Shown here one piece after another: positions 6,849-14,392 of a stretch of DNA of 18,677 nucleotides. Every line of letters starts with the position of its first letter. Position 1 is the first letter of the stretch. The notes beneath the pieces were generated by a model. That model was not told where the DNA came from. It did no database searches and worked only from the letters and a program-made list of their open reading frames with translations. Made by a program: the position numbers and the translations under genes. The DNA is taken from assembly GCA_964486825.1 (NCBI GenBank), contig CAZAQS010000078.1:1-18677 (forward strand). Direction: 5' to 3'. Source of the DNA: CAZAQS01 sp964486825 (GTDB lineage Bacteria; Chloroflexota; Anaerolineae; Anaerolineales; UBA4823).

Positions 6849-7328
6849 ATGGAGAATGTAAAGCGTCTCACTCAAGCATATTACCAGGCTCCCTGGCGGA
6901 AACAGTTGCAATATATTGTTTTCTTCCTGTTGGTTTTGGTTATGGGGGCAGTGGTAGCCGGGATTTACTTGAATGTGACCGCTCGTGCCGTTACTGTAGG
7001 CCAGGAGATCCAGCTGATGCAGAAGGAGATCGAACATCTAAAGCGATCGAATGCAGATCTGGAGACGACCCTGGCCTTCTTGACATCAACCTCAATGATG
7101 GAGGAGCGCGCCAGAGCTCTCGGTTTCCAACCTGTAGAACCAGAGAAACTGGTCTTCGTAGTGGTTCCGGGTTATCCGGGGCGGCAAGAAGCGAACCTGG
7201 CGCCTCCTTCGCAGCCAACCGTGGTTAGTGGTCCGGATTTCTCGCCTGCTTTCACAGTCTCGTTATTGGATTGGCTTGAAACCAATATCTTGAAGCCTTC
7301 AGGGGTGCTGGCTGAGGTGTTACGATGA
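6849..7328 (+). CDS. ftsL: FtsL/DivIC-like bitopic cell division protein
   Basis: This 159-residue protein has a short basic cytoplasmic N-terminus (about 1-20), one membrane segment (about 21-45, YIVFFLLVLVMGAVVAGIYL), then a heptad-like helix (about 50-95, VGQEIQLMQKEIEHLKRSN) and a Pro-rich outer tail. That is the build of FtsL/FtsB/DivIC septum proteins, which activate FtsW-FtsI. Sequence identity in this group is low, so the call rests on topology and on its position between rsmH and ftsI, the standard place of ftsL. AGGAGG (6839-6844) lies only 4 nt before the ATG. The stop overlaps the ftsI start in an ATGA. It is longer than enteric FtsL (about 120 residues) because of its C-terminal tail. 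Confidence 0.7.
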   Translation: MENVKRLTQAYYQAPWRKQLQYIVFFLLVLVMGAVVAGIYLNVTARAVTVGQEIQLMQKEIEHLKRSNADLETTLAFLTSTSMMEERARALGFQPVEPEKLVFVVVPGYPGRQEANLAPPSQPTVVSGPDFSPAFTVSLLDWLETNILKPSGVLAEVLR

Positions 7329-9103
7329 GAGCCAGCAATGAAACGTTAACCTGGCGGTACAACCTGGTCGGCATGCTTTTTGGTTTTATTGCCTTGCTGA
7401 TCGTTGCTCAGATCCTGCGTATTCAGCTCAGCCCGCAGGCGCATATCTTCCGCGCGCAAGGAGATATCTATTCCGGAGAGTGGCGCACGGTCAAGCCCTC
7501 TCGAGGCTTGATCTATGACCGTTGGGGAAATCTCCTGGCAGGCAACCAAACAGTTTATGAGATTGGTGTAGAGCTTAAGGATGTCAGGAACCCAGAAACG
7601 ATCGCCTTTACCCTGATGGGCGTCCTCAAAGCCGATTACGACCAGGTATATGCGGCTGCCAGCCGGAAATACTCCCTGGATCCAGAGAGGCCGGCTGTCT
7701 ATGCTGTACTGGCGAATAATGTAACTGAGGATCAAAAGCAACGTATCGAGAGTATGGCTCGGGAGATGGCTTCACAGAGCGGTAGTAAGGACCAGAACCC
7801 ACCCAGCCTGCGAGGGCTGATTTTTCGCCCGACTTTAAAAAGGAGCTACCCTGAAAAGGAAGTAGCCTCCAATATCCTTGGTTTTGTCAATGAAGAAGGG
7901 GTCGGTTTTGGCGTTGAAGCGAAATTCAATGACTTGTTGGCTGGCACCGTCCAAAAGATCTGGGTGCCGCTGGATCCAAACCGGGTTGAAGAAGTCCCGG
8001 AAGTGCCTGCTGGAGCCAGCCTGGTTCTGACAATCGATCGAGAGATCCAAACATACATGGAAAAGCTGCTAGACCAGTCGATCGCTGAAACCGGTTCATC
8101 CGGTGGAGTCATCGTCGTAGCAGACCCAAAAACTGGCGAAATCCTTGCCATGGCGACGACTCCACGGCTGGACTTGAACAACTATGGAGATTATTCCAAG
8201 GTCTTCCCGGGTAGCACACCGTTCAATAAAGCAGTCAGCCAGGCCTATGAAACCGGATCCGTGTTCAAAGTGCTCACGATGGCTGCTGGTCTGGATAGCG
8301 GGGCTGTAGCTCCCGACACGGTATTTCTGGATACGGGCGTGTTCGAAATGGGGGGCATTTACATCTATAACTGGAATTCCGGCGCATGGGGTCCGCAGGA
8401 TATGACGGGATGCATGCGGCATTCTTTGAATGTTTGTCTTGCCTGGGTGGCTTCTGAATTGTCCCCCAGCCGTTTTTATAGCTATATGCAGTCTTTTGGT
8501 TTTGGGCGCTTGACGGGTATCGAAATCGCAGGAGAGGATCCAGGTCGCTTGAAAGTCCCTGGGGATCAGGACTGGTACGATGCAGACCTGGCGACAAACT
8601 CCTTCGGGCAAGGCCTATCGTCCACCACCATTCAAATGGTCATGGCGATATCTTCGATAGCCAATGATGGTAAAATGATGGCGCCTCATATCGTTCGCTC
8701 TTTAGTAAATAACGGTCGGCAGTACAACACCTCTCCTCAAGTCGTCGGTATGCCCGTTTCAGCAGAAACTGCTCGCACCCTAACACAAATGCTGGCGGTC
8801 TCGCTGGAAACAGAATCTTCCATCGCCCTGGTAGATGGATACCGGGTGGCAGGTAAGACTGGCACGGCTGAAATCCCCACTCCATACGGCTATACCAGCA
8901 ATATGACCAATGCTTCCTTTGTAGGTTGGGGCCCTGTAGATGACCCACGCTTCCTGGTTTACGTATGGCTGGAAAAGCCAACCACATCTCCCTGGGGGTC
9001 GGTGGTAGCGGCGCCAGTTTTTCGCCAGGCCGTTGAGCGCCTGGTAATTTTGATGAATATCCCGCCGGACTATGTCCGTGAGCAACTTGGCATCACAAAT
9101 TGA
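7325..9103 (+). CDS. ftsI: Class B penicillin-binding protein, peptidoglycan D,D-transpeptidase FtsI/PBP2
   Basis: This septal transpeptidase cross-links peptidoglycan with FtsW as glycosyltransferase partner. The 592 residues comprise a membrane anchor (about 13-32), the pedestal start PSRGLIYDRWGNLLAGN (58-74), the dimerisation region, and the transpeptidase domain with all three active-site motifs: SVFK (Ser312 nucleophile, Lys315), SLN (367-369) and KTG (511-513). There is no C-terminal PASTA domain. The ATG overlaps the preceding stop by 4 bp (ATGA), and GAGGTG lies 5 nt upstream, so translation is probably coupled. In most dcw clusters murE follows; here murF comes directly next. Confidence 0.96.
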   Translation: MRASNETLTWRYNLVGMLFGFIALLIVAQILRIQLSPQAHIFRAQGDIYSGEWRTVKPSRGLIYDRWGNLLAGNQTVYEIGVELKDVRNPETIAFTLMGVLKADYDQVYAAASRKYSLDPERPAVYAVLANNVTEDQKQRIESMAREMASQSGSKDQNPPSLRGLIFRPTLKRSYPEKEVASNILGFVNEEGVGFGVEAKFNDLLAGTVQKIWVPLDPNRVEEVPEVPAGASLVLTIDREIQTYMEKLLDQSIAETGSSGGVIVVADPKTGEILAMATTPRLDLNNYGDYSKVFPGSTPFNKAVSQAYETGSVFKVLTMAAGLDSGAVAPDTVFLDTGVFEMGGIYIYNWNSGAWGPQDMTGCMRHSLNVCLAWVASELSPSRFYSYMQSFGFGRLTGIEIAGEDPGRLKVPGDQDWYDADLATNSFGQGLSSTTIQMVMAISSIANDGKMMAPHIVRSLVNNGRQYNTSPQVVGMPVSAETARTLTQMLAVSLETESSIALVDGYRVAGKTGTAEIPTPYGYTSNMTNASFVGWGPVDDPRFLVYVWLEKPTTSPWGSVVAAPVFRQAVERLVILMNIPPDYVREQLGITN

Positions 9104-9126
9104 GAGAAATTTTTTGACCTATAGAT

Positions 9127-10584
9127 ATGTTGACCTTAGCCAGTATCTTAGATGCCTTGATCGGGGTTAGCCCTCAGTGGGCCGGCCACGTGGTCACAGA
9201 AGCAGCCGTGGATTCCAGGCATGTCATTCCCGGCTCTTTGTTCGTCGCGTTGATTGGTGAACAGCGCGATGGGCATGATTTTGTTGAAGAAGCCTTCATG
9301 AAGGGCGCCATCCTGGCGCTGGTCGAAAAAGAAATATCCTTCACCCACTACGATCGTGGCGCAGTAGCCGTCCTGGATCTGCGCGATCCACTGGCTGCTC
9401 GGGAGCATGTTTCACCCCCTGAGAGCCTGCACCTGAACCCACCGGTTTGCTTGCTGGTACAAAACAGCTTGCAGGCCTTGCAGGTAATTGCCCGCTATTG
9501 GCGGCGAAAACTGGACCTGAAAGTGATCGGCATCACCGGCAGCGTGGGTAAATCGACCACGAAAGAATTGGTCGCAGAGGTCCTCAGCCAGCGCTACTAC
9601 ACCTTAAAGAACCCGGGTAACTATAACAATGAGATTGGATTGCCGCTAACCCTGTTGAGTTTAAGCGAAGGACACCAGCGGGCGGTGCTTGAAATGGGTT
9701 TTTATGTCCCAGGAGAAATCGCATTCTTGTGCGACCTGGCCCTCCCGGAGATCGGGATCATTACGAATATCGGCACCGTGCATGCCGAACGAGCGGGTTC
9801 GTTGGAGGACATCGCCAGGGGCAAGGCCGAGCTGGTTGAGGCTTTGCCTGCTGCTCCACAAGGGATTGCGGTACTCAATTACGATGATCCAATCGTACGG
9901 CAGATGTCAGAGAAGACCAAAGCCCGGATATTTTATTACGGGATGGATCCCGCAGCAGATCTTTGGGCTGACGATGTGGTAGGTATGGGCCTGGAAGGTA
10001 TTCGTTTCCGTCTTCATTACGGCGAGGAAAAGCTTCACCTGCGGGTGCCGCTGATCGGACGGCATTCCGTGCATACAGCCTTGCGTGCCGCAGCAGTTGG
10101 CCTGGTCGATGGTCTCTCGTGGGAAGAGATTATCAATGGCTTGCGCTCTGAAACGACTCAACTGCGGTTGGTGGCAGTGCGCTCCGAAAGTGGTGGATTG
10201 ATCCTGGATGACACCTACAATGCCTCCCCGCAGTCCACGATTGCCGCTCTAAATCTGTTGGAAGAGCTGGACGGGCGAAAGATCGCCGTGTTAGGAGATA
10301 TGTTGGAGCTAGGCCAATACGAAAAGCAAGGGCATGAGATGGTAGGCGCAAGGGCAGCAGAAGTGGTCGATCAACTTATCTGCATGGGTGAGTTGAGTAA
10401 AATCATCGCTCAGTCAGCCATTGAAGCGGGATTGCCTTCCCAAGCGGTTCTCTTGATGGAAAACACCGATCAAGTTGTGGAGTACCTAAAAAAGAATCTC
10501 TCCACTAAGGATGTCGTGCTGGTGAAAGGGTCTCGGGGAATGAGGATGAATCGGATTGTAGCATCCCTGGAGGTTCGCCAATGA
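9127..10584 (+). CDS. murF: UDP-N-acetylmuramoyl-tripeptide--D-alanyl-D-alanine ligase MurF
   Basis: MurF adds D-Ala-D-Ala to UDP-MurNAc-tripeptide in the cytoplasm. The 485 residues show an N-terminal substrate domain with VDSRHVIPGSLFVAL, the ATP loop GITGSVGKSTTKE (135-147), NPGNYNNEIGLPLTLL, LEMG, NIGTVHAERAGSLEDIARGKAEL, then the C-terminal domain with DDTYNASP and VLGDMLELG, which separate MurF from MurE (no DNPR motif is present). It follows ftsI by 23 bp. No good ribosome binding site is seen before the ATG: the upstream bases are a T6 run and GACCTATAGAT. Translation may depend on coupling to ftsI. The stop overlaps mraY by 4 bp. Confidence 0.96.
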   Translation: MLTLASILDALIGVSPQWAGHVVTEAAVDSRHVIPGSLFVALIGEQRDGHDFVEEAFMKGAILALVEKEISFTHYDRGAVAVLDLRDPLAAREHVSPPESLHLNPPVCLLVQNSLQALQVIARYWRRKLDLKVIGITGSVGKSTTKELVAEVLSQRYYTLKNPGNYNNEIGLPLTLLSLSEGHQRAVLEMGFYVPGEIAFLCDLALPEIGIITNIGTVHAERAGSLEDIARGKAELVEALPAAPQGIAVLNYDDPIVRQMSEKTKARIFYYGMDPAADLWADDVVGMGLEGIRFRLHYGEEKLHLRVPLIGRHSVHTALRAAAVGLVDGLSWEEIINGLRSETTQLRLVAVRSESGGLILDDTYNASPQSTIAALNLLEELDGRKIAVLGDMLELGQYEKQGHEMVGARAAEVVDQLICMGELSKIIAQSAIEAGLPSQAVLLMENTDQVVEYLKKNLSTKDVVLVKGSRGMRMNRIVASLEVRQ

Positions 10585-11576
10585 CGGGTTCGTCGATGGC
10601 GCTAGCGCTGGCTGGATTCAGTTTCATGCTAACGGTAATCTGGGGTGAGCCACTGCTGCGGGTGTTGAGGCATTATAAGGTTGGTGATTTGATCCGGGTC
10701 GAAGGCCCGCAACGGCACTTTACCAAAATGGGTACTCCTACTATGGGTGGGGTTCTGATCATCCTGCCGGTGACCTTACTCACAATCTTGCTCAATGCAG
10801 CCTCGCTGATCGGGTTTTCCGTGCTGGGCAGGTCCATTATGGTCCCACTAGGCACGCTTCTGGGTTTTGCTGTCCTGGGCGGGATCGATGACTGGGAGAA
10901 GCTGAGAGCACGCAGGAGAGTCGGTGAAGGCATGCGGGCGCGCAGCAAACTAATGATCCAGGTGTTGTTCGCCGTAGCGATTGCCATCGTCCTGCGTTAC
11001 GTCTTGGAGGTTCCGGAGATGTTCCTACCGGGCTTTACATTTGAGTTCGGCCTGGGCCTCTGGTACGTTCCGCTGGCAGCGTTCATTATTGTAGCTACCT
11101 CAAACGCAGTCAACTTTACCGACGGCCTGGATGGGTTGGCAGGCTTGATCTCAGCCACGGCTTTTGCAGCTTTTGGTGGGATTGCCCTACTCCAGGACCA
11201 GATATTTTTAGCCCGTTTTTGCTTCACGGTGGTAGGTGCAACCTTCGGTTTTTTATGGTTCAACGTCCACCCGGCGCAGCTCTTCATGGGCGATACCGGA
11301 TCGCTGCCCCTGGGAGCTACCCTGGCTGTCGTAGCGCTGATGACCGGACAATGGATCTTGCTCCCGGTTGTCGCCATCATCCCGGTTAGCGAGGCAGTGA
11401 GCGTGGTGTTGCAGATCGCTTATTTTAAATGGACTGGTGGGCGAAGGATATTCAAAATGGCTCCCCTGCACTTGCATTTTGAGCTATCAGGGTGGTCCGA
11501 GACACAAATTGTGCAGCGCTTCTGGTTGATCGGTCTATTGGGTGCAATCATCGGTGTCGCCCTGGCGCTCGTATAA
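10581..11576 (+). CDS. mraY: Phospho-N-acetylmuramoyl-pentapeptide-transferase MraY
   Basis: MraY transfers phospho-MurNAc-pentapeptide to undecaprenyl phosphate, forming lipid I in the inner leaflet. The 331-residue protein has about ten membrane segments and the conserved loops GTPTMGG (51-57), the catalytic Asp pair in GGIDDWEK (D103, D104), NAVNFTDGLDGLA (175-187), FMGDTGS (D238) and the last cytoplasmic loop APLHLHFELSGWSE. In most homologues this last loop reads HHHFE; here the middle histidine is Leu298. The start overlaps the murF stop (ATGA), and GGAGGT lies 6 nt upstream. murD follows after 48 bp. Confidence 0.97.
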   Translation: MTGSSMALALAGFSFMLTVIWGEPLLRVLRHYKVGDLIRVEGPQRHFTKMGTPTMGGVLIILPVTLLTILLNAASLIGFSVLGRSIMVPLGTLLGFAVLGGIDDWEKLRARRRVGEGMRARSKLMIQVLFAVAIAIVLRYVLEVPEMFLPGFTFEFGLGLWYVPLAAFIIVATSNAVNFTDGLDGLAGLISATAFAAFGGIALLQDQIFLARFCFTVVGATFGFLWFNVHPAQLFMGDTGSLPLGATLAVVALMTGQWILLPVVAIIPVSEAVSVVLQIAYFKWTGGRRIFKMAPLHLHFELSGWSETQIVQRFWLIGLLGAIIGVALALV

Positions 11577-11624
11577 AACAAGGAAATTTCAAAGCGGATA
11601 ACCAGGATCAAGGGTATAGAGAAG

Positions 11625-13007
11625 ATGGCAGAATGGCAAGGAAAACGTGTGGTGATCGTAGGGCTTGCCCGCCAGGGTCTGGCTCTAGCGCGCTACCTTG
11701 CCCCAAAGGGCTGCCACCTGGTATTGACCGACCGCCGGACCGAGGCAGAGTTTAGGGAAGCCAGGGAGACTTTAGATGGGATAGGCTCTATCGAATGGGC
11801 TTTAGACGGGCATCCCTTGGAGATCCTGGACGGGGCCGATATGGTTTGTCCTTCCGGAGGCGTTTCGCTAAATTTGCCTTTGCTGGTTGAAGCGAAGAGA
11901 CGCGGCATACCGCTCTCGAACGACTCGCAAATTTTCCTGGAGACTGCTCCCTGTCTGGTTGTTGGCATTACGGGTTCAGCCGGGAAAACCACCACCACAA
12001 CATTGGTAGGTCGCATGGCTGGCGCAGGTTACCAGGGTGGGCGCGTTTGGGTGGGAGGCAATATCGGTGACCCGTTGATCTCTTACCTGGATGAGATGCA
12101 GCCTGGGGACCTGGCGGTGATGGAGCTCTCCAGCTTCCAATTGGAGATCATGACCTTATCGCCGGATATCGCGGCGGTTCTCAATATCACACCTAACCAC
12201 CTGGACCGGCACGAGAGCATGCATTCCTATATAGCTGCAAAAGCCCATATCCTGGATTACCAGAAAGCAGGTGATATCGCCGTCCTGGGGAATGAGGATC
12301 CTGGCGCATGGGACCTGGCCGAGAAAGTGAAGGGTAAAATTTATTCGTTCGGCTTGAGCCCGGCGGCTATGGCTCAAGTAAGCGCTTATCTTAAAGGAGA
12401 TGCTATCTATCTACGGGAAGGTGGTTCTGAGCTGGAGGTGATGGGCCTGGAAAACATCCGCCTGCGCGGCCGGCACAACCTGATGAATGTATTGGCGGCC
12501 TGCTCCATAAGCGCGGCGGCCGGTATTCCGGCGCAAGCCATGGCAGCAGGCGTGGAAGGATTCACGGGCGTGCCTCACCGCATGGAGTTTGTCCGTTCGT
12601 GGGGAGGAGCAGGTTGGTACAACGATTCAATCGCCACAGCTCCAGAGCGTTCGATGGCAGCCATCCAGTCCTTTGATGAGCCTCTCGTGCTGTTAGCTGG
12701 CGGGCGGGATAAAAACTTGCCCTGGGAGGCATTTGCAGCCCTGGTTCGGGAACGAGTCAACCACCTGATCTTGTTTGGAGAAGCGCGAGGTGTCATCACT
12801 CAGGCTTTAGAAAATGAGGGCGGCATGTATGGCAGGTCCTTAGTGGTAAGTGAATGCCGCGGGCTTCGGGAGGCGGTCCGTTTGGCTGCTGAGATAGTCG
12901 AGCCAGGTGATGTGGTTTTGCTTTCACCTGGAGGGACAAGCTTTGATGAATTCCATGACTTTGAGGAGCGCGGGGAGGCATTTAAACGATGGGTAATGGA
13001 TCTATAA
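11625..13007 (+). CDS. murD: UDP-N-acetylmuramoylalanine--D-glutamate ligase MurD
   Basis: MurD adds D-Glu to UDP-MurNAc-L-Ala. The 460 residues show the N-terminal Rossmann-like domain (VVIVGLARQGLALARYL), the ATP loop GITGSAGKTTTTT (114-126), MELSSFQLE, NITPNHLDRHESMHSYIAAKAHIL with the Lys expected to be carbamylated, then GRHNLMNVLAA, GVPHRMEFV, DSIATAPERSMAAI and LAGGRDKNLPW in the C-terminal domain. Length is normal. The ribosome binding site is weak (purine-rich TAGAGAAG directly before the ATG). Its last 19 bp overlap the start of ftsW in another frame. Confidence 0.97.
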   Translation: MAEWQGKRVVIVGLARQGLALARYLAPKGCHLVLTDRRTEAEFREARETLDGIGSIEWALDGHPLEILDGADMVCPSGGVSLNLPLLVEAKRRGIPLSNDSQIFLETAPCLVVGITGSAGKTTTTTLVGRMAGAGYQGGRVWVGGNIGDPLISYLDEMQPGDLAVMELSSFQLEIMTLSPDIAAVLNITPNHLDRHESMHSYIAAKAHILDYQKAGDIAVLGNEDPGAWDLAEKVKGKIYSFGLSPAAMAQVSAYLKGDAIYLREGGSELEVMGLENIRLRGRHNLMNVLAACSISAAAGIPAQAMAAGVEGFTGVPHRMEFVRSWGGAGWYNDSIATAPERSMAAIQSFDEPLVLLAGGRDKNLPWEAFAALVRERVNHLILFGEARGVITQALENEGGMYGRSLVVSECRGLREAVRLAAEIVEPGDVVLLSPGGTSFDEFHDFEERGEAFKRWVMDL

Positions 13008-14392
13008 AGGACTGGCGCAATTTGCTGAAAACCGGCCGGTCGAAAAACAGTGCTGTTGCACGTCGGGCTGCACGCAGGAATACTGAATTACCCGGTAATC
13101 CGGGGGAAAGCGGTCAACCAACCCGGTTTGTATCCGGTACTCCTCAGGAAGAGAAGGTTGATTCCCCGATCAATTACCGCGCTTCAAGGGGCAGCTCATC
13201 CCGGCGGCCTGTGCGCCTGGCGATCGATGTGCCTTTGTTGCTGGTGACCAGTACCTTGATCATTATTGGCCTTTTGATGGTTTTTTCTGCCAGTTGGGAG
13301 TATTCTTTTGTTGTGGATGGATCACCGACGCGGATCTTCCTTCGCCAGCTCGCTTTTCTGGGCGCGGGCAGCCTGGTAGCCATTTTCCTGGTCTGGTTTG
13401 ATTATCACCACTGGCAGAAGTTGGCGGTCCCTATGATGCTGGTTACGATGGTTGCTCTTCTGGTTGTCCTGTTCATGGGCGACGAACGCCATGGCGCAGT
13501 TCGCAGCCTGACTGGCGGCTCGATCCAGCCCTCTGAGGCAGCCAAGTTGGTAATCGTAATCTATTTATCTGTGTGGCTGTACGCCAAGCGTGATCGGTTG
13601 AGCGAGGTAGGTTTTGGATTGTTGCCACTTTCTGGCATTTTGGGTATTTTTGGCGGCCTGATCTTTCTCCAGCCCGATTTGAGCGCGGTGATCACCATCA
13701 TTATTTTAGGAGGTGTGCTCTTCTTCCTGGCAGGAGCGGACATGCGCCAGATCACCATTCTGGTGGTATTAACCGTAGTGATTGGAAGCTTCATTGTTTT
13801 CTTTAGCGCCACAGGGAGTGATCGTTGGGGCAGCTTTTTGCCTGGGCTGAAGGATCCAACGCAAGCCTCCTACCATGTCCGGCGCTCTTTCGAGGCTTTC
13901 GTCAAAGGTGGTTGGTTTGGTGTGGGCATTGGCAAGGCTGATACAAAACTAACCGGTCTGCCTGTGCCTCATACGGACAGCATATTTGCAGTGGTTGGAG
14001 AGGAGACCGGCGCGGTTGGTTCTGTGTTCATGGTAACCCTTTTTGGCCTTTTGTTATGGCGTGGCTTGAACATTGCCCGCCGGGCCCCAGATGGGATGGG
14101 CGCCTTGTTGGCGTCTGGGCTTACTGCTTGGTTAGCATTGGAAGCCTTTGTAAATATGGGTGTAATGGTCGGTCTGTTACCCTTTGCTGGTAATGCGTTG
14201 CCCTTTATCAGCGCGGGTGGCTCTAATTTGATGGTATCTTTGGCAGCTATAGGGATCCTATTTAACATTTCACGGCTTTCAGAAAAGAGCAAAGAAGTAC
14301 AGGAGAAGTCGTTCAGTGCGGTTGTTAATCTGCGCGGGCGGGACTGGCGGAGGCGTGTATCCAGCCCTCGCCGTACTTCAGGCCCTTACTAA
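12989..14392 (+). CDS. ftsW: Septal peptidoglycan glycosyltransferase FtsW (SEDS family)
   Basis: FtsW polymerises lipid II at the septum together with FtsI. The 467-residue protein has a long basic, Ser/Arg-rich cytoplasmic N-terminus (about 1-78), then about ten membrane segments. SEDS signatures are present: GAVRSLTGGSIQPSEAAKL, FLQPDLSAVITI, QASYHVRRSFEAF followed by GGWFGVGIGKA, HTDSIFAVVGEETG, and LPFISAGGSNLM near the end. The ATG lies within murD (19-bp overlap) with GGAGG 10 nt upstream. The C-terminal 25 residues, including the Arg-rich RGRDWRRR, are encoded by the same 77 bp as the start of murG in another frame. The N-terminal tail is much longer than in classical FtsW. Confidence 0.95.
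   Translation: MGNGSIKDWRNLLKTGRSKNSAVARRAARRNTELPGNPGESGQPTRFVSGTPQEEKVDSPINYRASRGSSSRRPVRLAIDVPLLLVTSTLIIIGLLMVFSASWEYSFVVDGSPTRIFLRQLAFLGAGSLVAIFLVWFDYHHWQKLAVPMMLVTMVALLVVLFMGDERHGAVRSLTGGSIQPSEAAKLVIVIYLSVWLYAKRDRLSEVGFGLLPLSGILGIFGGLIFLQPDLSAVITIIILGGVLFFLAGADMRQITILVVLTVVIGSFIVFFSATGSDRWGSFLPGLKDPTQASYHVRRSFEAFVKGGWFGVGIGKADTKLTGLPVPHTDSIFAVVGEETGAVGSVFMVTLFGLLLWRGLNIARRAPDGMGALLASGLTAWLALEAFVNMGVMVGLLPFAGNALPFISAGGSNLMVSLAAIGILFNISRLSEKSKEVQEKSFSAVVNLRGRDWRRRVSSPRRTSGPY

Noticed and set aside
6845..7228. 127-codon + strand frame overlapping the ftsL-like gene
   Set aside because: The alternative frame at 6849 gives a membrane segment and coiled coil as expected at this locus and couples to ftsI by ATGA; the 6845 frame gives a low-complexity product with no such features.
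8096..8611. 171-codon open frame on the - strand inside ftsI
   Set aside because: It lies wholly antisense to the transpeptidase domain, has no recognisable motif and no independent promoter or ribosome binding site; it is a shadow of ftsI codon usage.
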